Shown: positions 43,301-51,609 of the stretch, piece by piece | Numbering within the stretch: the first letter of the stretch is position 1 | Layout of the letters: every line of letters begins with the position of its first letter | Assembly (NCBI GenBank): GCA_965240325.2 | Contig: OZ251255.1 | Span: 1 to 64,000, forward strand | Source of the DNA: Rebecca billardiae RCC1528 | Taxonomy: Eukaryota; Haptophyta | DNA length: 64,000 bases | Reading direction: 5' to 3' | Program-made: the position numbers and the translations under genes | Notes under the pieces: generated by a model | What the model saw: the letters and a program-made list of their open reading frames with translations, nothing else | Databases searched by the model: none | What the model was told of the DNA's origin: nothing

Positions 43301-46036
43301 GTTGCGCATCGCGTAGCAGAGTTGCTCCGCGCGGCACCACATGCGCCGGTGGAAGGAGGCCGCGCCGCACGGCGCGCCCGTCGTGGCGTGCGTCGCGTCG
43401 GGGGCGACGATGAGGAAGGCGGAGGCCATCGAAGCGTACAGCGCGAGGTTGTCGATCGCGAGGCCCATCTGCGTCGGGTTGAGCTGCGGCACCTGCGCAC
43501 CGCCCCGCGCCGGTCCGGCCGAGTCCGGGGGGGGCGCCGCCGGCGCCGACGCGCGCGCTTGGCTGTGAGCGCGCGCTGTCGCGGGCGCGCGCTGCGCCCT
43601 GCGCGCTGCGCCCCGCGCCCTGCGCCCCGCGCCCTGCCTGCGCGGCGCGCGGGCGGCGCGCACCGAGCAGTAGTCGACCCAGACGTGCACGTCCTCGAGG
43701 GGCCAGCCGTTGTGCCGCCCGATCGCGCGGACGGCGTGCATCATCGCCCGGTACTGCACGGCCGTCGGGTCCGGGTGGTCCTGGGCCAGCCACTGCAAGC
43801 AAGCAGCGGCGCACGCGCAAGCACGCACGCGCACACATGCACGCACACGCACGCACGCACACATGCGCACGCAGGGAGCGAGCCGCGGGGCGGCGGGCAG
43901 CGGGCGGAGGGCGTGAGCGCGCGCCCACGCGGCAGCGACGCCCCCTCGCCGCCCGCCCCGCGCGCCGCGCACGCCCCCGCCGCCGCCGCCGCGCCCCACC
44001 TGGTGCGAGACGAACACAAAATGCTTCGACGCGAGGAAGGACGCACACGCCTCGATCGTGTCGAGGGTCGTGTGCGCGCCCTCCGCGCGCAGCGCCTCGT
44101 ACGGGCGGAGGCCGTCGTGCGCGCGGAGCTGCGCGTACGAGGAGAGCGTGAGCCAGAACTGCAGCCGCTGGTTGCACTCCGTCGCCGCGTCCAGCTCGCG
44201 CGCCTCGTACTTGCGCCGCGACGCCTCGAGCGCAGCCCACCGCCTGCGCGAGCGCACCGTGGCGCCCGCGCACAGCGTTGCGCACAGCAGCGCGGCCACG
44301 GAGGCGGCGGCGAAGAGCAGCGCCTGGTACAGCGCGAGCTCGGAGGAGGGCGGGCCGCCCGCCGCGTCGGGGCCGTGGCTGTGCTCGCCCTCGCCGCCGC
44401 CGCCGCCCTCCTCCGCCTCCGCCTCGCCAGCGCGCGCGCCCGCAGGCGGTGGCGCGGCAGCAGGGACTCCGTCCGCAGGCGCGTGCGCGCCGCCCCCGAA
44501 CCAAGCGTAGGCGGAGGGGAGCGCCCACGTGCCGACGCCGCCCGCGTCGTCGTCGAGCGGCGTGGCGTCGAGCGCGCGCTGCGTGAGCGAGCGCTCCGCC
44601 GCGTCGTACGTCAGCCGCTGCAGCACCAGCAGCCGCTCGGCGCCGCCGCCCTCGGCGCCGCCCTCGCCCTCCGCGCCGCCGCCCAGCCGCTCGCCGGCGT
44701 GCGTGAAGGCGACGTGGCCCGAGGCGCCGGCGAAGGCGAGCGCGCCGAGCGCGGCGTGCAGCGCCGCCGCGTACCCCGCCTCACCCGGCGCCGCGCCGCC
44801 CGCCGCCTCCACCGCGCACGCGCCCAGCGCCAGCGCCGCCACCGCGTCGTACGCGAGCGCGCCGCCCGGCGGCGCTGTGGCCGCGCGTGCCGCGGCTGCC
44901 GCCGTCCACGGCAGCTCGCCGCGCGCGGCGGCGGCGGCGAGGTCGGCGTCGTCGGGGTACGCGCGCAGCGCGTCGAGCTCGCCCGCGTACGCGCCGTGCG
45001 CGCCGTTCCCGCCCGCCAGCGCCGCGCGCACGCCGCCCCATGTCAGCTCCGACGCGAGCGCGGCGCGCGCCGCGCGCCAGCGCGCGCCGCCCGGCCGCGC
45101 GCCGGCTCCGATCACGACCGAACCGTCGAGGTGGCGGCGCCAGTCGTCGGGCGCGGCGTCGTCGGCGGCGGGCGGCGGCACGTGCTGCTCCGCGCCCGCG
45201 CTCGACGCGTCGACGAACACCCAGTGCCGCGACGCCTCGCCGATCAGCCCGCGCGCCGCCGCCGCGGCCACGAGGTTTGGCAGCGCGCCGTCGGACGGCA
45301 GCGGCGCGCACAGCACGCGCGCGGGCGCGCCCGACGCGAGGAGGGCGTCGAGCGCGGCGCCGATGGTGGCGTTGTCCGCCGGGTCGTACGAGGCGACGGC
45401 AACGTCCACCCCGCGCGGCGCGAGCAGCGCGGACAGCGCCAGCCCCACCTCCGCGCCGAGGCCGTGCTGCGCGGGCAGCAGCAGCGCCAGCGCGCGCCAG
45501 CCGTGCGTCGCCACCCACCGGCCCACGCCCGCGGCGAGCGTGGCGGCGGAGGGGTGCAGCCGCGCGACGAGCGGGAAGAGGCGGGCGTCGGCGAGCGCGT
45601 CGGGGCTCGCGGCGTACGCCACGAGCGGCACCCCGAGCGCCGCGCTCGCGCTCGCGAGCGGCAGCGCGCACGCGGCGACGCCAGGCCCGAGCAGCGCGTC
45701 CCACCGCCGCGCGCGCGGCGCGGAGGGGCCGAGGGCGGCGTCGAGGGCGGCGGCGCAGTCGCCGCCCGTGTCGACGAGCGTCACGTTGAGCACCGTCGAG
45801 CAGTTGCCCAGCGCGCCGAGCGCCGCCACCACCGAGCCGTTGCGCGCGTTGGCGTGCGCGCCGCCCAGCAGCGCGTACCCCAGCAGGGGGCCGCGCCCGG
45901 CGGAGCCGAGCGGGCCGAGGACGCCGAGCTCGAGCGCGCGCGCGGGGGCGCGCGCGAGCGGGCTGTGCGCGAGGAGGAGGAGCAGCGGCGCCGCCGCGTG
46001 CGCCGCGCGCCGCCGCCGGCGCGCGCGTGCGGTCAT
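40364..46036 (-). CDS. Receptor-like protein: PBP-I ectodomain, TM, intracellular SHxW domain
   Basis: Exons 46036-44000, 43792-43664, 43492-43153, 42951-41242 and 41181-40364 give about 1677 residues. The last intron (41241-41182, 60 nt) has a weak acceptor and keeps frame, so it may be retained. The start ATG opens a signal peptide (APLLLLLAHSPLARAPARAL); ATGs at 46081 and 46111 are alternatives. Residues about 40-480 have the alternating fold of a type-I periplasmic-binding (amino-acid or GABA-B receptor) domain: LGVLGPL near the N-terminus, WDALLGPGVAACALPLASAS, GVPLVAYAAS. One helix (about 569-592) is followed by a basic stop-transfer. Then come HFVFVSHQWLAQDHPDPTAV, VHVWVDYCSVPQLN and FLIVAPDA...RMWCRAEQLCYA, a TIR/HET-like fold found in algal proteins. 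The last 800 residues are low-complexity with Ser/Arg. Ligand unknown. Confidence 0.75.
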   Translation of the reverse strand: MTARARRRRRAAHAAAPLLLLLAHSPLARAPARALELGVLGPLGSAGRGPLLGYALLGGAHANARNGSVVAALGALGNCSTVLNVTLVDTGGDCAAALDAALGPSAPRARRWDALLGPGVAACALPLASASAALGVPLVAYAASPDALADARLFPLVARLHPSAATLAAGVGRWVATHGWRALALLLPAQHGLGAEVGLALSALLAPRGVDVAVASYDPADNATIGAALDALLASGAPARVLCAPLPSDGALPNLVAAAAARGLIGEASRHWVFVDASSAGAEQHVPPPAADDAAPDDWRRHLDGSVVIGAGARPGGARWRAARAALASELTWGGVRAALAGGNGAHGAYAGELDALRAYPDDADLAAAAARGELPWTAAAAARAATAPPGGALAYDAVAALALGACAVEAAGGAAPGEAGYAAALHAALGALAFAGASGHVAFTHAGERLGGGAEGEGGAEGGGAERLLVLQRLTYDAAERSLTQRALDATPLDDDAGGVGTWALPSAYAWFGGGAHAPADGVPAAAPPPAGARAGEAEAEEGGGGGEGEHSHGPDAAGGPPSSELALYQALLFAAASVAALLCATLCAGATVRSRRRWAALEASRRKYEARELDAATECNQRLQFWLTLSSYAQLRAHDGLRPYEALRAEGAHTTLDTIEACASFLASKHFVFVSHQVGRGGGGGGVRGARGGRRGGVAAAWARAHALRPLPAAPRLAPCVRMCACVRVRACVRVRACACAAACLQWLAQDHPDPTAVQYRAMMHAVRAIGRHNGWPLEDVHVWVDYCSVRAARAPRRQGAGRRARGAARRAQRAPATARAHSQARASAPAAPPPDSAGPARGGAQVPQLNPTQMGLAIDNLALYASMASAFLIVAPDATHATTGAPCGAASFHRRMWCRAEQLCYAMRNGHTNMWIATSEVEPPEPVGAEWLLVSVRVFEGEATCCSLCHVFDGCQRNCARTRAHARTRTRAHVHTRTRAHAHTRTRAHAHARARAHAHARALTRTHARAPLGCAPAARARARCADCDRHKLVRPILGLYGELYREQLLREMQSRQLQSEMQSRSHAESEPGGGQGGQGGALAEQRAAGPARRLGAGSRPPSGCALLTELSASLGARLGAQRQPSFGSDASSRGAERSGSRSRSGHHHPRGAQPRARAAPAAGSAIGPAAEVADGPPSAPRSRRSSRAADPAGGSSGVSSLTSSWRAAAAARGAAAAEPGGGGACAAAAAAPPRAYGRLDALDFCAATHGGDAFAKGCAAAAGGGAGGGGCGAGSPSFRRQQPAAAAGGGGGGARRGGGAAELSDVAEGGGASAAAGAAARGRRGSGTGSLRSRFARAAPRPSSGGATVAARLARARLRSAPVHPAAGRPPPLFAAASAGGGAAEQHSGRGGRGADADACSASAAAPPPHAAASELAEARFSAAIVRAALLPEIRFRTPEGEQLVELFGNLPQRMEERQAARLALELPEGAALRALLLEGAALESAALGAGGGGSARAGGAKAEAAAVLGAQAHRAGEGPHRWRDGRGLALPQLLPGLREARRALAAAATPSARTSVATVSEPHAAPAPSGGGGSGAGGDSSSAAAAPNALGATAGARARAARAPVCAPCRARRRELIEWASAAPAAPPPPSAPPSASPPRPAGLALSLLGGAVGGADADRPDLPDFSELPQLRPSLAAAEAAETLRAAVPTTPPELLPPTPSHGVRTAPIGRRHPDAAAPRSEPGGGPGGSRTPTGGGTPGRWRRRRAFTLEWEGPPPIARLGPAPAQQLEGGSPAQARPAGVGLGGGTPQRRRGTCERLRVDLDELERGSPHPHPRVRGRSADDGGGLGGGLGLGSWGTPGAGRRRSLGLGAPRAPGAAAEPRADGSGPASSSLPSSRRPSTGVV
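43021..43150. repeat. Alternating (GC/GT)n intron tract with 40-bp repeat
   Basis: Within intron 3 of the receptor-like gene. Almost pure alternating purine-pyrimidine DNA with GTGTGCACGTGTGCGCGTGT repeated at a 40-bp period (43061 and 43101). Such DNA readily forms left-handed Z-DNA. Confidence 0.85.
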
Positions 46037-46436
46037 CGTCAGCCGGGCAGGCGGGGACGCCTGGGCCGGCAGGGAACGCATGAAGTGACGCCGTCGCCCT
46101 GCTGTAATCATAACGTTTGACGACGCAGAGCGGGGACTACAATCTATGGCGAAGCGTATTGCCGAAAGGTGCCGAAACTTCCGCCACCCGCACGTTTCTA
46201 CAGTTTCATATGATCATATCTGAGGGTATATCCATGCTTAGCAGCCAAAGTTCATAATGGAGGTCGTGCTCGAAACCTCTTTGAGAGAATTCGACGGTTC
46301 GAAATCGATGTAGCAAGACGGCCGTGCGGGTTGACGAAACGCCGGCGCGGTGAAGTACATGTTTCAACGTTACGTCGGCTGCTTACTCGGCGCTCAGCCT
46401 GGCCTCCGCCGCCGGACGGCAGCGCGTGGTGCAGCC
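46037..46436. other. Intergenic, no gene
   Basis: Between the receptor-like gene start and the RCC1 pseudogene end. The 46120-46370 segment is near-balanced in GC and stop-rich, so promoter and 3' flank only. Confidence 0.45.
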
Positions 46437-47304
46437 TCAGCGCAGGGGCCGCAGTCGCCCCACGCGCTCCGGCTCAAGCGTCGGCTGCACTCCGGCTCCG
46501 CCATCTTCGCCCACGCCCAGGCCGAGCGCATCGCCGCGGCGGCCGCACGCGTGCACGCTGCCGTCCGCGCTGTAACGTAGAGGGCATGGTGCTCGCCGAG
46601 TGAGCTGTCGAGCACGCGCGCATGCGCGAGGCCCTCTACCCACTCGGGCAGCGTGTAAATCATTCGGTGCCCCAGCCCCAGAAGGCCGTAGTAGTTGTTC
46701 CCAAACGCGTGCGCGCTGCCGTCCGCGCACACCACCGCGCTGGTGTGAAAGCCTGCGCTGGCGCGCACGGCACGCACGCCCATCAGTGCGTCGATGCGCG
46801 TGGGCACACGGCGATCCGCCGTTTCGCCGTGGCCGAGCACGCCACAACAACCGTCTCCAAAGGAGTGCGCGCCGCCCGCTGCGTCCACCACCAGGCTGTG
46901 CGACCAGCCCGCGCTCACGTGCACGGCGCGCACGCCCGCGAGCGCCTCGATGAGCCGCGGCGTGCGGTGCCGCTCCCGTCGCCGTGGCCAAGGCGACCCA
47001 TGCCGCCATGCCCGCACGAGTACACGGCACCACATGCCGATAGCAGCAGTTGTGCCTCCGACCAGCGGCCACGCCGCTCACGCGCACGCCGTCCAGCGCC
47101 TCGATGCGCGTCGGCTCCAGCCGCTTCTTCGTGTCGCCGTGGCCGAGCTGGCCATCGTAGTTGAAGCCCCAGCTGCACGCACCCCCGGCTGCTGTGAGCG
47201 CAAGGCCGTAATCGCAGCCAGCGCTAATGCCGACCACGAGCTCCGCGCCCAGCGCCGCCACCTGCACGAACGCCCTCGGGGGGCGCGCGCGTCGTCGGTG
47301 CCAT
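46437..47304 (-). pseudogene. F-box/RCC1 pseudogene (array copy 1)
   Basis: Related to the two intact genes downstream. It begins with the same MAPTTRA start (47304), but a deletion of about 180 codons removes the F-box and first RCC1 blades. The start is joined, out of frame, to the block that reads RAFVQVAALGAELVVG in the intact copies. The remaining blades (CSWGFNYDGQLGHGDT, HSFGDGCCGVLGHGET, GNNYYGLLGLGHRMIY, ACGRRGDALGLGVGED) lie in at least three frames. No full product is possible. It retains clear similarity throughout, so decay is recent relative to the duplication. Confidence 0.88.
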
Positions 47305-47566
47305 CGAGGGTGGTCGCGCCAGCGCTGTCCGCGGACGGCGGTTGGCCAAAGGCGCGGGTTTTTTGGTGCACGCACTTATTCAGATTTTCGCACTCAATCA
47401 TATTCTTCAAATCCACTGATTGATGTCTGACTCTGATCGACAGCCGACTCCGCGTCGACGTCGTGTTGTGTGTGCTTGCGCAACGCTGGCACGAGCCGAC
47501 AGCGGTGTGCGGAGCCCACGCGCGCAGCTCACGAGGCGCAACGCCCCCGATCTGCCCGAACGATGC

Positions 47567-49003
47567 TCATCGCGGCCCACAGCGCAGGGGCGGCAGCTGC
47601 ACCACGCGCTGAGCCTGAAGCGTCGGCTGCACTCTGCCATCTTCGCCCACGCCCACGCCGAGCGCACCCGACCTGTGGCCACACGCGTGCACGCCGGCAT
47701 CCGCTGTAACGTAGAGGGCGTGCCGTTGGCCGAGCGAGCAGTCGAACACGCGCGCATGCGCGAGGCCCTCCACCCGCTCGGGCAGCGTGTAAATCATTCG
47801 GTGCCCCAGCCCCAGAAGGCCGTAGTAGTTGTTCCCAAACGCGTGCGCGCTGCCGTCCGCGCACACCACCGCGCTGGCGCGAAAGCCCGCGCGGGCGCGC
47901 ACGGCACGCATGCCGCACAGTGCTTCGATGCGCGTGGGCACCAACCGACGCGCCTCGTCGCCGTGGCCGAGCACGCCACATACACCGTCTCCGAAGGAGT
48001 GCACGCCGCCCGCCGCGTCCACCACCAGGCTGTGACCACTGGCCGCGCTCACGTGCACGGCGCGCGCGCCTGAGAGCGCCTCGATGCGCCTGGGCGTGTG
48101 CTGCTCCTGCTGGTCGCCGTGGCCGAGCACGCCGTGGTCGCCCTTGCCGCACGAGTAGACCTCGTCACCGATCAAGAGCAGCAGCGTGTGCTTGCTGCCC
48201 GCGGCCACGCCGCCCACGCGCACGCCGTCCAGCGCCTCGATGCGCGTCGGCTCCCACCGGTGCTCCGTGTCGCCGTGGCCGAGCTGGCCGTGGTAGTTGT
48301 AGCCCCAGCTGAACGCCGCGCCCGCGGCCGTGAGCGCAAGGCCGTGACACCAGCCAGCGCCAATGCCGACGACGAGCTCCGCACCCAGCGCAGCCACCTG
48401 CACGAACGCCCGTCGCTCAGCCCTGTCGCCCACGCCCAGCTGGCCGTAGCCGTTGCTGCCGCACGCGTACACGGCGCCCGCCTCGCTCAGCGCGAGCAGG
48501 TGCCTACTGCCGGCAGCCACTGCACGCACACGCACCGCCGCCAGCGAGCCCACACGTGTCGGCACGAGCACGGGCGTCTCCCTTCTGAGCTCGGGATGGC
48601 CCAGCGGTGCGCCGCACGTGTGCACGCCGCCGTCCACGTCCACAAACGCGCTGAAATACTCCCTCCACCAAGCGTCTCCGGCAGCAGTCACGACGTGCGC
48701 GTGCGCGTGCGCGAGCTCGAGAATACGCTCGCGCGCGAGCAGCTCCTCCGGCCACGTGCACACGCCAACGGGCAGACTCGCCGGCAGCGCGGCCTCGTGC
48801 CCGCGCGCGCGCGCGCGCTCGCGCAGCGCGTGCTCGAGCGGCGCGCCGCGGAAGAGGCGCGCCGCGGCGTTGGCAGCGGCGAGGTCGCGCACGTGATCAA
48901 GATGGCCGAGAATGCGCGCGACCAGCTCGGGCGGCAGGTCGGTCAGCCGCACGGCCGCCGCTGCCGAGCGCGCCTTGGGGCGCGCGCGCGTCGTCGGTGC
49001 CAT
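47567..49003 (-). CDS. F-box/RCC1-repeat protein (array copy 2)
   Basis: Intact intronless frame of 478 residues. Residues 19-58 (RLTDLPPELVARILGHLD...) form an F-box that would bind SKP1. From about 115 there are six to seven RCC1 blades, each with a VxAGxxHxLAL / YxWGxNxxGQLGxGD pattern, for example CGSNGYGQLGVGDRAE, SWGYNYHGQLGHGDTE, CGKGDHGVLGHGDQQE and GNNYYGLLGLGHRMIY. The propeller would recruit the substrate of an SCF ubiquitin ligase; the target is unknown. The start MAPTTRARPK is shared with copies 1 and 3. The 3' flank from 47421 repeats at 49139, so the gene and its flank were duplicated together. Confidence 0.92.
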   Translation of the reverse strand: MAPTTRARPKARSAAAAVRLTDLPPELVARILGHLDHVRDLAAANAAARLFRGAPLEHALRERARARGHEAALPASLPVGVCTWPEELLARERILELAHAHAHVVTAAGDAWWREYFSAFVDVDGGVHTCGAPLGHPELRRETPVLVPTRVGSLAAVRVRAVAAGSRHLLALSEAGAVYACGSNGYGQLGVGDRAERRAFVQVAALGAELVVGIGAGWCHGLALTAAGAAFSWGYNYHGQLGHGDTEHRWEPTRIEALDGVRVGGVAAGSKHTLLLLIGDEVYSCGKGDHGVLGHGDQQEQHTPRRIEALSGARAVHVSAASGHSLVVDAAGGVHSFGDGVCGVLGHGDEARRLVPTRIEALCGMRAVRARAGFRASAVVCADGSAHAFGNNYYGLLGLGHRMIYTLPERVEGLAHARVFDCSLGQRHALYVTADAGVHACGHRSGALGVGVGEDGRVQPTLQAQRVVQLPPLRCGPR

Positions 49004-49284
49004 CGAGGGTGGTCGCGCCAGCGCTGTCGATCGGCGGACGGCGGTTGGCCAAAGGGTTTTTTAGTGCACTTCAGATTTTCGCACTCAATTCTTTTTCGCA
49101 TGACGATGACGACGGGCGCTTCGATCAAATCCACTGATTGATGTCTGACTCTGATCGACAGCCGACTCCGCGTCGACGTCGCGTTGTGTGTGCTTGCGCA
49201 ACGCTGGCACGAGCCGACAGCCGTGTGCGGAGCCCACGCGCGCAGCTCACGAGGCGCAACGCCCCCGATCTGCCCGAACGATGC

Positions 49285-50715
49285 TCAGCGCGGCCCACAG
49301 CGCAGGGGCGGCAGCTGCACCACGCGCTGAAGCGTCGGCTGCACTCCGCCATCTTCGCCCACGCCCACGCCGAGCGCGCCCGACCGTTTGCCGCACGCGT
49401 GCACGCCGGCATCCGCTGTAACGTAGAGGGCGTGGCGTTGGCCGAGCGAGCAGTCGAGCACGCGCGCATGCGCGAGGCCCTCCACCCGCTCGGGCAGCGT
49501 GTAAATCATTTGTTGCCCCAGCCCCAGAAGGTCGTAGTAGTTGTTCCCAAACGCGTGCACGCTGCCGTCCGCGCACACCACCGCGCTGCTCAGACAGCCC
49601 GCGCGGGCGCGCACGGCACGCATGCCACCCAGTGCTTCGATGCACGTGGGCATCAGCCGACGCTCCTTGTCGCCGTGGCCGAGCACGCCACATAAACCGT
49701 CTCCGAAGGAGTGCACGCCGCCCGCTGCGTCCACCACCAGGCTGTGCGTGTGACCCGCGCTCACGTGCACGGCGCGCGCGCCTGAGAGCGCAGCGATGCG
49801 CCGCGGCGTGCGCTGCTGCTGCTCGTCACCGTGCCCAAGGCGGCCGGCATCGGCCGCCCCACAAGAGTACACGGCACCACATGCCGAGAGCAACAGCGTG
49901 TGCCAGCTGCCCGCAGCCACGCCGCCCACGCGCATGCCGTCCAGCGCCTCGATGCGCGTCGGCTGCAGCCGCTGCTCCGTGTCGCCGTGGCCGAGCTGGC
50001 CGGAGTAGTTGTCGCCCCAGCTGAACGCCGCGCCCGCGGCCGTGAGCGCAAGGCCGTGAAACCAGCCAGAGCCAATGCCGACGACGAGCTCCGCACCCAG
50101 CGCAGCCACCTGCACGAACGCCCGTCGCTCAGCCCTGTCGCCCACGCCCAGCTGGCCGTAGCCGTTGTGGCCGCACGCGTACACGGCGCCCGCCTCGCTC
50201 AGCGCGAGCAGGTGCCTACTGCCGGCAGCCACTGCACTCACACGCACAGCCGCCAACGAGCCCACACGTGTCGGCACGAGCACGGCCGTCTCCCTGTTGA
50301 GCTCGGGATGGCCCAGCGGTGCGCCGCACGTGTGCACGCCGCCGGCCACGTCGACAAACGCGCTACAAGAGACGTTCTGCAAAGAGTCTCCGGCAGCAGT
50401 CGCGACGCGCGCGTGCGCGTGCGCGAGCTCGAGAATACGCTCGCGCGCGAGCAGCTCTTGCGGCCACGTGCACACACCAACGGGCAGGCTCGGTGGCAGC
50501 GCGGCCTCGTGCCCGCGCGCGCGCGCGCGCTCGCGCAGCGCGTGCTCGAGCGGCGCGCCGCGGAAGACGCGCGCGGCGGCGTTGGCGGCGGCGAGGTCGC
50601 GCACGTGATCGAGATGGCCGAGAATGCGCGCGACCAGCTCGGGCGGCAGGTCGGTCAGCCGCACGGTCGCCGCTGCCGAGCGCGCCTCGGGGGGCGCGCG
50701 CGTCGTCGGTGCCAT
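49285..50715 (-). CDS. F-box/RCC1-repeat protein (array copy 3)
   Basis: Intronless, 476 residues, closely similar to copy 2 over its whole length (same F-box LTDLPPELVARILGHLDHVR and same blade order). Differences cluster in a few blades: CGAADAGRLGHGDEQQ replaces CGKGDHGVLGHGDQQE, and LQNVSCSAFVD replaces WWREYFSAFVD. The start at 50715 was chosen by alignment with copy 2; the open frame extends upstream to 50886 without conserved sequence. Variation confined to propeller loops would fit diversifying substrate recognition, which is inference. Confidence 0.92.
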   Translation of the reverse strand: MAPTTRAPPEARSAAATVRLTDLPPELVARILGHLDHVRDLAAANAAARVFRGAPLEHALRERARARGHEAALPPSLPVGVCTWPQELLARERILELAHAHARVATAAGDSLQNVSCSAFVDVAGGVHTCGAPLGHPELNRETAVLVPTRVGSLAAVRVSAVAAGSRHLLALSEAGAVYACGHNGYGQLGVGDRAERRAFVQVAALGAELVVGIGSGWFHGLALTAAGAAFSWGDNYSGQLGHGDTEQRLQPTRIEALDGMRVGGVAAGSWHTLLLSACGAVYSCGAADAGRLGHGDEQQQRTPRRIAALSGARAVHVSAGHTHSLVVDAAGGVHSFGDGLCGVLGHGDKERRLMPTCIEALGGMRAVRARAGCLSSAVVCADGSVHAFGNNYYDLLGLGQQMIYTLPERVEGLAHARVLDCSLGQRHALYVTADAGVHACGKRSGALGVGVGEDGGVQPTLQRVVQLPPLRCGPR

Positions 50716-50807
50716 CGAGGGTGGTCGCGCAACGGCGCGCCGACCGACGGCGGTTGGACGGCTTTTTTGTATTTGCAGCGTGCTGATTTTCGCACTCAAT
50801 CCTTTTC

Positions 50808-50965
50808 CAGCCGACTCCGCGTCGACGTCGTGTTGTGCATGCTTGCGCAACGCTGGCTCGAGCCGACGGCGGTGCGCGGAGCCCACGCGCGCAGCTCACG
50901 AGGCGCACCGCCTCAGATCTGCCCGAATCATGCTCAGCGCGGCCCACGGCGCAGGTCGGTGGGGT
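50808..50965 (-). pseudogene. 3' remnant of a further RCC1 array copy
   Basis: CAGCCGACTCCGCGTCGACG and the following 150 bp match the 3' flank and final codons of copy 2 (from 47441) and copy 3 (from 49159), then similarity stops inside the last exon. The rest of that copy has been lost and replaced by unrelated sequence. Confidence 0.8.
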
Positions 50966-51609
50966 ACGCCGGCTCATGCGACGCCGCGGACGGGCGCGGC
51001 GTGGCCGGAGCGCGCCCGAAGCGTCCACCGTGAAGGTCGCCGCCAGCGGTGGCGCCCGGACGAGGCGGCTGTGCCAGCCGTGCCCCGCCGCATTGGCTCG
51101 CGACGGCGCGCGGCTCCTGCCCTCACGGCTCCTGCTGACTGACCCCACCGCCGCGCCGCCCGCCGGATCGCAGAGCCTGTGCGACGCCGTCCGCGGCCGT
51201 GCCAGCCTCCTGCGACAGTGCAGGCCCGCGCTGAGCAGGGAGCATTCGTCGGCGGATGTGTCTGAGAGCCCAGCCCGTGCACCACGCGCGCCGTGTGCGC
51301 CCACCGCCACGGTCGTGCGCCAGCGAGCTTTGGGGCATCATCATCGCGAGTATTTTTTTTTCAATAGTCGTTGCACGGCAAGCGCCGCCATAAACGCTGC
51401 TTCTCCGGCGAAGTACCCGGCTCGAATAGCTCCCGGCCCGCACGCCAATTAAAGTGCCGGTAGAAGCGGGCCATCCCGAGTCCGGATCACGCCGCCGCCG
51501 CCCATCGCGCCGCGAGCTCGCCCTCCAAGCTAGCAAAAGCGGTCGCTCGCCGGGAGCGCCTTGCCCGCGTCGGCGTGCGCGGCGACGACCCAGGGCGCGG
51601 TCGGCCGCG
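50966..51609. other. Intergenic, upstream of the protease gene
   Basis: No gene recognised. Contains a T tract at 51353-51362 and a stretch lower in GC before the protease start. An upstream in-frame extension of the protease frame (to 51454) is Arg-rich and unconserved in character. Confidence 0.45.

Noticed and set aside
40580-46120. A plus-strand frame of 1846 residues opposite the receptor-like gene
   Set aside because: It is a mirror of the minus-strand coding sequence, almost purely Arg/Ala/Gly, and lacks any domain. The minus strand has signal peptide, span and conserved motifs.
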